Numbered from the stretch's first letter, positions 1 through 17,551 are shown. The stretch is 64,000 bases of DNA from Protonemura montana (GCA_947568835.1 OX387607.1:7635201-7699200), one strand, 5' to 3'. A program made the numbers and translations. The notes: a model not told the origin generated them from the letters alone.

Positions 1-129
1 ACAGAAGTAGTTCTGGTCAAGTTTTTGCGTAAGTGTTCAGATTTTTTAACTATGGTAGAACCGGAGAAGATTGTTTGTGTATTGGCTGCGAAGGCCGGAA
101 AGGGAGGGAGTTTTAAGTGCTGTCGTTTT

Positions 130-204
130 GTGATTGGTCGTGACAGTGCCCTGGGAGTGTACGTAGTTTGATTTTGAAGGTGAATCAACTTTGCTAGCCA
201 ATCC
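130..204. promoter_or_regulatory. Promoter-like block shared with 30457-30533
   Basis: This stretch aligns on the same strand with the upstream region of the secreted-protein gene at 28226-30304. Both copies start with GTGATTGG (an inverted CCAAT box), pass through a GAAGGTGA(A/G)TCAAC core and end with CTAGCCAATCC (a direct CCAAT box). Because that gene runs leftward from its copy, a paralogue starting just off the left edge is possible. A simple repeat shared by chance is the alternative. Confidence 0.4.
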
Positions 205-1247
205 AAAAGATAGGGTACTTTTTTAGTCGGTTGCTTGCTCAGTTTTACTATCAAATATACAAAAGTAATTGTTTATGTCAAAGTTTATTTACTTAAGCTC
301 AAATGCATTGTGTCAAATATATATTCAATATCGATAAATGTCAATTAATGCCATCGAAATTTCTTTCAACGACGTGTTCTTGACACTCGCTGATTTATTT
401 TTTTAATGAGTTTGGCACATGCCTTCATTCAAGTTTTCTCAAAAATGTGATCAAAATTCCAATTCCAACTTTGCTCGCCCACAGCCAGCTTCGTATTTCG
501 GTCTATTATTTGGGGATTTTAGAAGAAGCGGCCGTCTGTTATTACAAACCTACCTCACACAGACAAATTTAACAGAGAAATGAACATGTGGCTTAGAGGC
601 AAAAGGGACACTAGTACCTAGTACTGGTTAGGCACTTTAATTTCATAATTAGACCTAGATGAGTGTAAGAGTACCTAAGCACTGTTTGAAAAATAAAATA
701 ACGTGATATTGTCTTTAGACTGTTTGTATGCCTACCTCAATTATAGTACGATTATTGTTGTCTCGAAATGTTATTATATCATTTATTACTTCAAAGAACC
801 ATACTTTTGAACACACAAGACTATGAGCTTACGTGGATTTTATTTATTTTAAATAATGTTGATGTAAATAGGAGAAAATGGTAATGTTACAGGAAAAGAG
901 AGAAAATAAATGTATGCATTAATTAATTGACAGCTATCCAAATACATGGTTGACCATTTAGATCTAGCGTACTAATCTATATTATAAAATACAATTTCTT
1001 ATAAAAGTAGCAATAATATTTTGGTATGAGTATGGTATTGCCTATAGTTAATTGTGAACACTGTCCATTAGAAATAAAGCCTATTCTACTCTATCTATAA
1101 TGTGGATACTCATTGGCAAATGAGTAATTGCCATGTATAAAAAAAGAACTCAATTACAAAAAGAGCGAATTCAAACAGCTTGGAGGTTAAATATTGATAG
1201 GGGTTGTAGTTGAGTAAACAAAAATGTCAGGTTAGGTTGGAGCGATT
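205..1247. other. Gene-less AT-rich stretch
   Basis: No coding exon, RNA gene or clear repeat was recognised. Short open frames here lack domain signatures and splice context. Confidence 0.5.
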
Positions 1248-1552
1248 GGAGCGATGCAAATTAGTTATGCATTTTCATTCTTGCTTATCAACCTCTCAAC
1301 AGCATGGATTCCTGGAGGAATCCCGTTGTTCACGTTGTATACCTTCTTTCGTAAGAGACTTTGGACGATGGTCCTTTTGGTGCTCCTCGCCAGGAACAGG
1401 CTACGCGGCGCAGGGTTAGGCGCCGGGCTAGATTAGGTTCACCATCATCTTACTTAACATGATCATCCACTCATTCACCGACGTCATAAGACGAGTGCCT
1501 CAAGGTCCGTTGTCAAAACAGTGCCTCGTTAAAACCCACCAACCAATGAATA
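1248..1552 (+). repeat. 5S-derived SINE, 5'-truncated copy
   Basis: The body matches the other family members, from the segment around TTGCTTATCAACCTCTC through the ATCCACTCATTCACCGACG segment to the 3' end (CGTTAAA followed by CCACCAACCAATG). The 5S-like head is missing, as expected for a 5'-truncated retroposed copy. It is more diverged than the copies at 28881 and 50570. Short open frames inside it are not genes. Confidence 0.75.
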
Positions 1553-2691
1553 AATCCGAATCAAGCCGTGATCACTTTGGTATAGGTAGCTGCTAAATGG
1601 GTCTTTGTGGTTTGTAAGGGCCAATGCTACCTGGTTACATGACTTTACGTTTTAGGAACGATTCGTTTGATTGGAGTGAACAATTGAAAGTAACACAATC
1701 CCCATGAGAGATAAAACACGTTAAGTGAAAAGCAAACGATACTAGGTAGGTAATTAGTTTTAAAACGCAATACACAAACCAAAATTATCGGCCCAACCAA
1801 GGTTAGAACTAATTGTTTGCGAAAGTACGTTGGATATGATACAGGAATTATCTTCAGGGGGAATGTAGGGTTCCTGTGGGGTTTCTGTGGTTTCCTTTTC
1901 AAATCGTTTGTTCTTTAAATTCAGTAAAACCACCAGGGGAAATGGGTCGTGGGGGTCAACGCTAGTTGCTTTGTTATCATGGCAGACTTTTGGCCGGTTG
2001 TTTAGTTATTCGTCAAAAGAACGTTACAGTCCGGTAATTTGTTATTTTCTTGGCAACAGCCAATCAGCGGGTGTTTGTAATTTTAACGGCCTGTTAATTA
2101 TTTCATGTGCCACTGAAAAACCGTATCAAAATCTGTTTCAAAACATCAGTCTCTTTTGAAACTATGGATGCCTCTAAAAAAGTGTCCGAAAAAACAATAG
2201 CTTGAAAATATATCGTAACCCAAAAATGTTTCATCCTCAAATTTTTTAGACCAACAAAATCCGTTGCTACTGTACAGGAATCAATGGGAGAGATGCGCTA
2301 CTATTCATATTTTAATTTTTTTTGTCGTTGGCATTTCGTGCGGTGATGAAGAGGTGGAGACTTGACAAGACAAACCTGCGGTACTTTTTAACCAGGCACG
2401 GAAATGTCAAAATAGCACGATACTAACTGCCCGTTAAAAACATTGGCCGTACAAAAAAAAAACTGTCGTACAAAATCTGCCGTATTTTTTTTCTTGGCTT
2501 TACCGAAACGGGATCAAGTTATGTTTATTTTGTGAGGGTTTATTATGTTTTATGCCCCTCCAGCCCCCCCCCCCCCCCCCCTTATTTTATTGCCGCATTT
2601 TTGCATGTAGGCAAACTCTAGGAAAACTCCCAGTTTTCCACGCCTGGCATTCATGGTAATTACCGGTCACTTTCAGAAATAGTGTTAAGCT
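1553..2691. other. Gene-less stretch with an 18-base C run
   Basis: Nothing coding was recognised. A pure run of C at about 2564-2581 is the only sharp feature. Similar C runs occur at about 13214-13232 and 18169-18187. Confidence 0.5.
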
Positions 2692-3117
2692 AAACGGTTT
2701 GACGTGTTGGAATCACCAGTTCTCGTGAGAATGCAGAAGTTCAGCAGCACTGCGCTGGATCAGGTTTATTGTAGGAGACATTAGACACGTTCGAGAGAGA
2801 GGCCAGATGGATTAAAGTGTGTACAACATATCGTCACGCGCCGAAATCGACAGAATGGATTAGTAAAGAAAATAGAAATTTTGTTGTTCAAGTTATACCA
2901 TCCTTCGTAAGGGGACGCTACGCCAATGGTACCTTCCGACAGGAGTTGGCTAAATTTCAGCTCCGAGTTTCCTCTTGTTTCTCCAACTTCCAGGCTATGT
3001 TTGGTTCATCATCATCCTCTCTTCACTATCGCTGTTAGACCAGTTCTATCAGATTCCAGAGCCATAGACAGGGTCCGTTAATGTTATCAAATCAGTGCGT
3101 CGTTGGACCGTTAATTG
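2692..3117 (+). repeat. 5S-derived SINE, near full length, next to KAT5
   Basis: The head carries the family start (AACGGTTTGACGTGTTGGAA) and a decayed 5S-like promoter region with AAGTTCAGCAGCACTGCGC and an eroded box C. The middle matches the conserved body, and the 3' end reads GTGCGTCGTTGGACCG. It ends under 200 bases before the first recognised KAT5 coding exon, so it occupies that gene's proximal upstream region. Confidence 0.75.
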
Positions 3118-3290
3118 CAGTTTGATCTAGTTCAAAATCATCTTTGTCCTTCGATTTTACCGCTCTTCAAGCGCTAGAGCGACTTGTGGCCACCTCGTAG
3201 GTAAAATTGCAACCAACTGAGTCTCCCGCTCAGCTGTCAGATGAACAAAACATCAGATTCGAGTTTTCGGACTTGCTAAAACAGCTTGAT

Positions 3291-8741
<5,451 letters not shown>

Positions 8742-11303
8742 ATTATTCCTGGTATGTAAATGCTTTCACCCTGGTACTTTCCTCCTGGGCTCCTCTCATC
8801 GCAAAGTAGGTGCAGCTTACAGAGAAACCATTTTTAACGACCGGAAAAACTGGCCTGCATTGTACCTGCGTTCTTATTTTAAGATAATTTACAATCAATT
8901 ATCACAATGCCTTTAAGCACATTTTATGTAACTTTGCATCTTGATCTGCAATTTTTTTGGTAACTTGGATAGTATTTACTAAGCCATGGTAAAAACACTG
9001 CACGTTCATCTTGAGGTATTTTGTCACTCTTCAATAACCATATGACATGGCGCATTGGTTATAATCTATAACCAGGTAATGTGAAGTACTGTAATGTGGT
9101 AGCTTAGAGGTGGTAGCATTGAGTGTACACAACCGTGGTACTCGAGTAGTTTTGTCTCAGCCGCACAAGTAGAAAAGAATTTGCAGAACATGACATTAGT
9201 CAAGATGTTCTCATTTTAAATAAGTTTTGCTATATTTCTTAGATAGAAACTGTTTTTTCTAAATTGGAATTAGTCCCAACCCAACTGATTCCTGTGTTTC
9301 AAAAGTCAAAGTTTTCAGTTAGTATGTTTGCATGGTTTACATCTCTGTCAGCTTCACCTACTTTGTATTCACATCAACAAAGTTAAGTAACACTCCTTTT
9401 TGTGCTTGTTTAGGATTTGCAAAGGGTTTTGAGTATTGACTTCATACGTACTACGTATAACACAATTAATACAATTCCCATTTATCTAGTGAATTTCAAA
9501 ATGCAAGCTATATCATCCTGCTAATGAGTTTGGGTTATGGTGGCCGAGTTAATGATTCAACAATCTGTCAAAATTAGGACCCGAGGAAAGCATGGAATAC
9601 CAACTAAATAAATATAGGGTTCTAAGAATACAGCTAATATTTGCTTCTAGTAAAGACTGCGGGAAAAATAACCGTCTAGAGAGTTTTAACCTTTGTAATT
9701 GTCAACGGTGCAATGGTTTTGTAAATTTAAAGCTGGTATATGGTGCACGTTTGGGCATCACGGTCAACGGCTACTCGCTACGATTTTTAATAACAGAATA
9801 ATATTCTTTTTACGCAACTAGATCCTTGATGGCAAGATCCTATTCCTGATAAAATCCAAAAGCCATGGGGAGATAAGCACGCAGAAATCTAACCGAATCT
9901 TGATTTTCAGGCACTGAATGTTTCGTTTGGGCTACCTTCGGCATCGTACGAATATTCCGGCTCTGGCGTTCTGGTCGCCAGCAAAATTCTATCTGAAACC
10001 CTAGACGTTGCTGCTGACATAGCATCAAGATAATTGTGTATTGTAATTGTGGCGAACACTTAAATGCATTTTTCGTTTCTTTTTGTGATATTTTGATCAT
10101 ATTTGTAGCAACCGTTGTGTCATCAGTTTGATATGCCAAGGCTTTCTTTGCCTGCCCATTTGTTTGTTTCAACTGATTAATATTTAATCTGAGCACACAC
10201 TGTACAGAATCGAATCGATATCATGTGTCTAATAAAGTGTTGTATGTCTTTCTAATGAATGAAGCTACAGGTTTCTGACTACAGCTGATTCTGTTAGCCT
10301 GGGGTCAAATTGTTTTACTCTTATCTATAGACAAAAAATTCCAAGCAGAGTTAAAAACTCGAAAATGTGTAGTCTTACAGCTTAGAAGCTGAAAGCACAA
10401 CGATAACCTTGGCTTTTATGGAGCTATGAAGAGTTATGGTTGAACCAGCTAAGCTACAAGCGAGCGATGATGCCATGCTAACAGACAAGTAAAGATATTT
10501 CTTGGCATGGAGACACGAGGAAAGGTAACGTGTTATTAAGGAGGCAAGAAAACAAATCAAGGAAAATCAAGAGCTGGAAATTACAACAAAACCACTTACG
10601 ACACTAATTCATCAAGAGAGAATCAAGAAGAAGCATCGCGAAATTACAAAACATTGAATCAGCATGGGGAAAAAATCTTAGATGTTTTGGTGAATGCAGC
10701 GGTAGAACTATGTGGCAGGTCTAGAAACAAAATTAAAGAATTATTGACAGTTTGTGCTTTAAAATTGGTAAGAAAAGCTTGAAATTTTATGGAAAGGTAG
10801 GTAAAGAGAATAGTAGACAATAGGTAACATACAAAAGTAAGTAAATACTTGAGATGAAAAACGAAAAGTTGGGAGAGGAAGAATCGTGGTTGAACAGAGA
10901 AAATTGGAGCGAGATGCAAATAGAGCAGAGATTTGAGATGAATTAAAAGTAGATGAGTGTAATTCCGAAAAAGAAAGTATTTTATAACTGGCACTGGTAT
11001 AGGCCCCTGGTATAAAGGCCCCTACAATACTAAAAAAAATGTTTTCCCATCCTCAAAGGATATTTTTATTGACACCAAAAATAAATTCTATATTTATTGG
11101 TGCATCCACACAGTGAAATTATCTGAATTTCAACAAACCATGTGAATACAAGAATTCCAAAAGTGCACCCACTTGCATACACAAAATATCATATTATGTT
11201 AAGTAAGTTATAGAAGTGAATGACATAGTTGACTTTCTGAATGTAAATTGCTAAAGTGGCGACCAAAGTTTGCAGAAAGTGTCCACGCGAGGTTAAAGAA
11301 GAG
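8742..11303. other. KAT5 3' flank and gene-less spacer
   Basis: The first few hundred bases after the stop are the likely KAT5 3' UTR. Frames on the - strand at 9840-10196 and 10659-10994 have no recognisable domains. The second is rich in Leu, Phe and Tyr, as antisense AT-rich DNA gives. No gene is called. Confidence 0.45.
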
Positions 11304-14300
11304 CTAATTGCAGGGCATGAGCTTATAACGTGAGGGCAACTTCTGTTGGCAAAGGAATGGCAAAACCCAAGTGCATGGGACGTCTTGCATGTCCGGATTC
11401 CGAGCGAAGCCGAGAGTGGTACAGTTTTCGCCAGCAAGTGCCTCAAATATAGGTTGATGTTTGAACGTACCGACTGTGCACAAACGTTGATCTGGAACAA
11501 GAAGGCCCCCAGACAAATGAGATACAGAACCAAAAATTTGGATCGGGGATATTAGATCCAAATTATTACGATGCATTTAGGATAAAGTTTAAGTATTTGT
11601 AAGAATTTGGCTACATTCCTTAATGACCAATTTATTTCCATTTTTTTTAAATATTTATATATATTTTTTTTTTTATTTATACAGAAGCATTACAAAAGCA
11701 GAGATGTTTGGGTTAGTCAGTTTAGTCTAACTGGTTTAGTTAGTAAAAAACGACATATTTTGGCCAAGAGGAGGTTATTTTAGATCGAAAATCATGCAAG
11801 TTATTTTAATTGTCATTATTATCGAAGGGGAGCTAGGACTGAAAAAATGTGCAACCTAACTGGGATACGAACCCGGGACTATTACAAAACCCGGGTCATT
11901 ATTGTTATTTTATTATTTTTTATTTTATGCGTTTTGGGTGCATAGACAAGTTTTATTTATATTTTTAAGCATTAAACAACCCATTTTTTTAGTTTTTTTA
12001 CTCGTGCTAAGGATAGATACCGTAGACATGAGTCTAGGAACCATAAAGCAGAGTTATCTTTTGCAACAATGCTAAACCGATGCTAAAAAACCTTAGCATA
12101 AGTGTTTTCTTTTCTAATTTAATCCACACACTCAGCGATGGAACCAATAATGTGGAAAACCAGTGAACCGAACATAGACACAAAAAGTGAACATTTATCC
12201 CTCAACTCACCTGTCTCCGAAAAGTCCCAGTCCAAATGCACGAGGTTGTCAGTGAACCCGACGTAGAACCCAGTGGTCCAAGTCTTCATAATGAATGACG
12301 AGGACGACAGAAAGATGTCTAACAGTGGAGTGTAGTCGGCAGGGGTCAGAGGGACGGCCAAGATGGCACCCTCCGAGGCGCAAATGTCTTTCGCTTGAGC
12401 GAAAGTCTTCTGCTCAGTGTGCAGCTTGAAGTACCCCTGGTTGTCAACGAGTGTGTAGCCCGCTGGTGGTGTCACAGCAGCTGTATGGAGAAATTACTGA
12501 ATTTACCGATTTTTTTTGTTGTAATTTAAGCCTGTCACTAAAATAATTTACTGTTTGTGTAAGGTCTAAGCTTACAGAATGCGCGTACTTGGAATTTTGG
12601 CTTACACCCAGAAATATCTTCCACTGCACAAATAGAAATTCCAGCTTACAGAGTCTTCATTGATTGATGATTAATCGATAATTCTATTAGCTACATTAAT
12701 TATTATGATATTATATATATAATTATTATATTATATATAAACTTATAGATATATAATATATACTATATTATTATTTAATACATTATATATAATTAATTAT
12801 ACATTATAAATGATAAATTATTAATTGATAATTAACGGTTGGTCAACACCAAGATGGGCCATTCGGTCCCAAATGCAATTCCTCACACGACAATTGGCCG
12901 ATGAGAAACAATACATATTATTATGGACGGTATTAACCTAGAAAAGAAAACTAACCATTCTGTGAGAAAAGATACTGAGTTAAAACTCTCTAGGTCCATT
13001 TTTGCCATAAAAGATAGCGGAAAAAATGCATGTGAAAAACGTGGAATAAATTCAAATTCATGTTTGCAACGGTTTTGCCTCTCACGGTCTAGGGTCGAAG
13101 TGTGCATGCCTAGTAAGGCAAAAAGCGAGCAAAAATGAATTAGTGTGTCATCTTTCAAGACGTTGGCATTTTAACTCGATCCAACTAAAACTAAACTTCA
13201 TCGAGCCACCCCGCCCCCCCCCCCCCCCCCCCTCCCTTAAAAAACAAACTTCATTAGAAAACGTTTTGGTTGTTGCGGGGCCTTACTCGATTTTCTTACC
13301 AGGTGTTACGGCCAAAGTGACCGCCACAGCATTGACGGCGTCGTCGCAGAAAACGGGCATGAACCAATCACAGTGTGTCCCGGGGGCTGGGGCGCTTGTC
13401 CCCGGTCCCGTCAGCACACAAGCTGAGCCGCTCTTAGTCGAACACTGCCAGTTGTCAACGTCCATGATCTTGGCAACTATATTTAGATAGGTGAGCAAGT
13501 GACGTAATTAGAACATTTATTAAGTGTATTAAAGGTCATCGGTTGTTTTTTTAAATGGTTTGTACCTTATTACGACGTTATTCTAATTAATTCAACTACA
13601 AAGTAAGAACAACACTTACCGGTAACAAGTGAGTCGACCGGACTGGTGACAGGACCAGTGGCAACTACTGGACACGCAGGAGCAGGAACTGGTGCTGGGC
13701 AAGTGGGATCAGGAATGGGTGCTGGACACTCAGGGGCAGGAACTGGTTCTGGACATGTGGGGGGAGGGATTGGTTCTGGGCATACGGGAGCAGGAACCGG
13801 TGCAGGGCAGACGGGAGAAGGATCTGGTGCTGGACATGTGAGGGCAGGGGTTGGAGCTGGGCATACCGGTTCAGGGCAGACGGGAGCAGGAACCGGTGCT
13901 GGACATGTGGGGACAGGGATTGGGGGTGGGCATACTTGTGCAGGGCAGACGGGGGCAGGAACTGGTGCTGGACATGTGAGGACAGGGATTCGAGGTGGGC
14001 ATACGGGAGCGGGAACCGGTGCTGGACACACAGGAACAGGTGCTAGTACTGGACAGAAGGGTGCGGGAACTGAGGCAGGGCAAAGCGGCGCAGGGGCTGG
14101 TACTGGGCACGTGAGGGCAGGGGTTGCAGCTGGACAAGACGGGCAATTGAAAGTTAAAGGAGCTGTTACGACCGGAACTGGATTAGATGGAACTTTGTAG
14201 CCTTGTACTCCAAGGGTTTGGGGAAAGGAGAAGGAGAAGGCTGGTGTAACACCACGATACACTTGGTTACTCGCTGTGCGTACATTCCCTTGCACAGAAG

Positions 14301-15747
14301 AGTAGCCTTCACGCAGGTTGCTTTGAGGCCCTAAATAGGCGTAGGGCTGATAATTTGCGTAACCGGAACGCGGCCCTTGAACGGGAGTAGGATTCACCAA
14401 TAATTGCTGGATAAGACTCGCAGAGGACGACTTTTGGGGCAGCCAAGCCGATCCTGCATCTTTGGACAGTACCAATAGCACGAGCAGGATGGCCCCTATA
14501 CCTGGAAAGATGGGGAATTTGTGGTCGCAGCAACAGTAAGCAATTCCGGTCGAAAGCTATATTTAGAACAACGACCGTTACTTTAAGCCAGGGTTGAACC
14601 AGTTTGACTGAGGTGTATTTAAGTCAGATTTAAATCCAGTGGCTTTTCTTTATCAAAATCGTTGATTGAAATTAATATTAAGTACTTTCTTATAAGCAAC
14701 ACCTGCAACAAGTTAAGATCGTGGTTCGATTCCCCGTTTGGGCATCAATTTTTGAGAGGTCATTAGTGTTCCTAATAATAAAATACTACGCACATTACAA
14801 GCGTTTGCAATTTAAATTAGATTTGACACAATATTAAGTACATTTTTCTTTTAGAGGAAATCTTTGATATTTTTTTCGTATAAAAATGTTAAAAAGTACT
14901 TGTACTGTAAAGCTGTACTTAAGAAAACTTTGAAACCGGGTGGTTTTTGAGGTTCGTTTTTTAAAATATACAAACATTTTTCTAAGATAGTCGTTGGCTT
15001 TGTTGAAAAAAACAAAAACATTCAGTCAAGCATATGAGATTCAACGATTAATCAAACTTTTGAATCCAAGTAGATGCTGAGATCGCCTGTCAGAGCTTCA
15101 CAAATCTGCTTGCTAATGTTACCGCGGTTACTTGCCTACGTCCTATACGACTTCTTTTAAATACGGCAATTGTACTGTTTAAAGGTGGAGTTATCCTACT
15201 GATACAGAGGCTCGTAACTCCGCCAGGTTTTGTATATGCCGAATACCTGGCAGGGACAAACGTTTAAACAGTGCAAGCCACCTTTGATAGAAGTCGTATA
15301 GGACGCAGGCAAGTAACCACGGTAAAATAAGCAAGCAGATTTGTGAAGCTCTGACAGGCGATCTCAGCATCTACTTGGATTCAAAAGTTTAATTAATCGT
15401 TGAATCTCATAAATAATAAGTTTCGTTATTAATTTTAGAGCCAGACGGTTTATAAGGTAGAACAAATGAAAGGAGGAACAAACGATAATTTTAAACTTAA
15501 TATAATATCTACGAGGAGGAACAATTGAAAATCACGCTCTAGGTAAAAGATTTGAAGAAACGACAGAGCAGTATTTTAGTTTTTAATCTGTTGCCAGGCA
15601 GAAATAACGATGGAGGAACAAACGATAATGCCATGTTTTGGCTTTTTATTTTAATACTGGGTAGATGACATGAAAGGAGAAACAAACGAAGCGTTCCCGC
15701 AAGGAACGTCTATTACACTTACCAGTCACGGCACGGAATCCTTCCAT
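11304..15747 (-). CDS. Secreted Cys/Pro-repeat protein with C-type-lectin-like domains
   Basis: Coding exons on the - strand: 15723-15747, 13620-14501, 13300-13476, 12211-12480, 11304-11491. Every junction is GT/AG and phase 1, and the total is 513 aa. The signal peptide is split by intron 1: MEGFRAVT, then GIGAILLVLLVLSKDAG. Residues about 127-290 are a tandem nine-residue repeat of the form CPAPVPAPV with variants, placing a Cys about every nine residues in polyproline. Exon 3 looks like only the tail of a lectin fold (HCDWFMPVFC). Exons 4-5 give a fuller one: a GYFKL start, a TGFYVGFTD core, and an ENCTTL...PCTWVLPFLC tail. The calcium/sugar motifs EPN/QPD and WND are not visible, so sugar binding is doubtful. 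It is likely extracellular. A cuticle, adhesive or immune role would be a guess. Confidence 0.85.
11852..11900 (-). repeat. tRNA-like fragment (T-arm/box B)
   Basis: On the - strand it reads CCCGGGTTCGTATCCCAG, a T-arm with a box B. No matching acceptor or D-arm was found, so this is probably a tRNA-derived SINE piece rather than a tRNA gene. It lies in the last intron of the lectin gene. Confidence 0.45.
12660..12835. repeat. AT-only low-complexity tract
   Basis: A run of TA/TAT/ATTA words lies inside an intron of the lectin gene. No other structure was seen. Confidence 0.7.
13214..13232. repeat. Poly-C tract
   Basis: About nineteen C in a row, in an intron of the lectin gene. It is one of three such C runs in the window. 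Confidence 0.8.
14705..14825 (+). repeat. tRNA-derived SINE fragment
   Basis: It contains the box B-like GTGGTTCGATTCC followed by CGTTTGGGCATC and a tail with TAATAATAAAATAC and CAAGCGTTTGCAATTTAAAT. The same body recurs at 16075-16160. It lies in intron 1 of the lectin gene. Confidence 0.55.
15034..15410. repeat. Fold-back element with arms of about 120 bases
   Basis: The left arm (about 15034-15155) and the right arm (about 15289-15410) are near-perfect reverse complements. The left begins ATGAGATTCAACGATTAAT and the right ends with its complement. The central loop of about 130 bases contains a second, weaker inverted stretch. This fits a fold-back or MITE-type element inserted in intron 1 of the lectin gene. 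No coding content. Confidence 0.75.
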
Positions 15748-16008
15748 CTTGTAGAAGAACATGTTGCTTGTTAAGTTACAAGTATAGATACCAAGTATAA
15801 ATACCTTGTCAACACCAGCACGACTGCAAATATTGTACATACGAACTTCTTATCGAATTTCTTAAAAACAATTAAAAAGAAAATAATAGGTTACTAGTAT
15901 GTAACCACATGGCGAATGGCCATGGCTACTAAATACAATCAGTGTGACGTGCTTCCTTTTTCACTTAATTACCCGACACTTGCCGATTTCTATGGCACAA
16001 CATGACTT

Positions 16009-16126
16009 ATTTTATTATTATCAACACTATAACCGTCTCAAAAATCGATGCCCAAACGCGGACTCGAAAATCAACGCGTTTGGGCATCGATTTTTGAGAC
16101 GGTTATAGTGTTGTTAATAATAAAAT
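16009..16126. repeat. Hairpin made of two head-to-head tRNA-SINE pieces
   Basis: Arms 16009-16060 and 16075-16126 are nearly perfect reverse complements, separated by about 14 bases. Each arm carries the CGTTTGGGCATCGATTTTTGA sequence of the SINE fragment at 14705. The right copy continues into CAAGCGTTTGCAATTTAAAT. This is most simply a nested or inverted pair of the same SINE. Confidence 0.7.
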
Positions 16127-16370
16127 ACCCCGCGCATTGCAAGCGTTTGCAATTTAAATAAGAGTTCATCCTAAAACATGACAGTTCCAATGAAAACGGT
16201 TACAAATATTCTGTATGCAAATTTCTTATCGAATTTTTATCCATAGCTTGTTTCATAGCAATAAAAAAGAAAATACTAGGTAATATCAGCACCATGGCCA
16301 CTAAATGCGATTAGTACTGCCTCCTTTTTCACTTAATCGACGCTTGCCAATTTCCAAGGAATAGAATGAC

Positions 16371-16620
16371 TTATTCATTGGCCTCAACTTTGGCGTCAGC
16401 GACACCAAACATCTTGGAAAAATGCGTCTCACTAATCAGAGCTTGTTCTAAAAAAAAAATTGAGACACCTGACGCCACGAAAATGCGTGCCTTACGTGAG
16501 AAGCCCGTCCTCGACGGCGACACCGACGCCACGAATGTTCGGGTCATAGCAACACACTGGAGCGATGACGCCGCCACCGACCAAGATAAATAGCACGACG
16601 CCGTACGCACGACCACACCA
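16371..16620 (-). other. Possible small secreted-protein exons (uncertain)
   Basis: On the - strand 16496-16620 could be an exon (AG before TGGTGT, donor GTAAGG). One frame gives a hydrophobic stretch, GVVLFILVGGGVIAPVCC, like a signal peptide followed by a mature start. A second piece, from an acceptor after a T-run near 16452, reads to a stop at 16371 in a different frame that is not easily joined in phase. No start exon was found. It may be a decayed gene. Confidence 0.2.
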
Positions 16621-17551
16621 CTGTCACTATCGTTTTCAATTGTACCTACATGATCTGTGCCTTGCTTGGTAATGATTGTTATATTTTCTTTAACTTCATT
16701 TCCTTCTATAAAACTTAACTTCATTACCTAATTTCAATTGTATGTTAGTCGATAGTTATGGGAATCGATGGCTAGCTACCGGATGGGAAAGGTAGTGAGT
16801 TCACTTGTGTATTTTGTCTTTTACTCCAGTATATTAATTTAAATTCAATTATTTTTCTGATTTAACTTGCATCCTTGCACTCCTTGCCACCTAGGTATAG
16901 TTGACTCGCCAGCCGTCGAGCATTATCACAGTGTGGCCCAGGGTGGCAGGTCACAAGTTTAAGTTCAAGCACATCGTTCAAGTTACAAACAGGAAGAAGT
17001 AAGATTAATTTTATGTAGATAAAATATGATATTTTTACTGGCTAATTGTATTTAACTTCGAAAGCAGGAATACTGAACAATTAAATCTTTCCCTGTATTT
17101 TAAGTGAAAAAAAAAAATCAATAGAGATATAGAAAGTATTAAGAGAGGAACAATATTAATAATTTTAATTCTGGCAATGCATACATTTTGCAAATAATCT
17201 AAGGAACATTAAATAAAACTGAGTGTGTAAACTTAGAACTGGGCAAAAGTACGAGTTTTTTCATTTATTTTAAATGAGCTATAGCAAAAATTTCACGGCA
17301 TATCTACACGTCATTCAAAAACAATTATTTTCTTGCCACTTCTTAGAACTTATAATTGTTAACCCGTGCCCGTCATTGCGCCCGCCACAAAAATATATCG
17401 GAAGTGTGATAAGAGTCTAAAAATGTTAATGATAATGATGTCTTTGTCACGATAATAATTATAATGTGTAATTATTTTTCTGGCGATTGTTTTGTTGTTT
17501 GCAAACCTGATAAAGTTTACTTCCACACACAAACATTGTGCCTTTGTATGG
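16621..17551. other. Gene-less spacer
   Basis: AT-rich sequence with no recognised gene or repeat family member. Confidence 0.45.

Noticed and set aside
9840..10196. 118-codon frame on the - strand
   Set aside because: No recognisable domain, signal peptide or exon partner; it lies in the KAT5 3' flank.
10659..10994. Hydrophobic frame on the - strand
   Set aside because: Leu/Phe/Tyr-rich composition expected from AT-rich antisense DNA; no start context, splice sites or domain.
13646..14200. Long Gly/Thr/Ala-rich frame on the + strand (184 codons)
   Set aside because: It is the antisense shadow of the Cys/Pro repeat exon of the lectin gene, whose splice sites, signal peptide and phase are consistent on the - strand.
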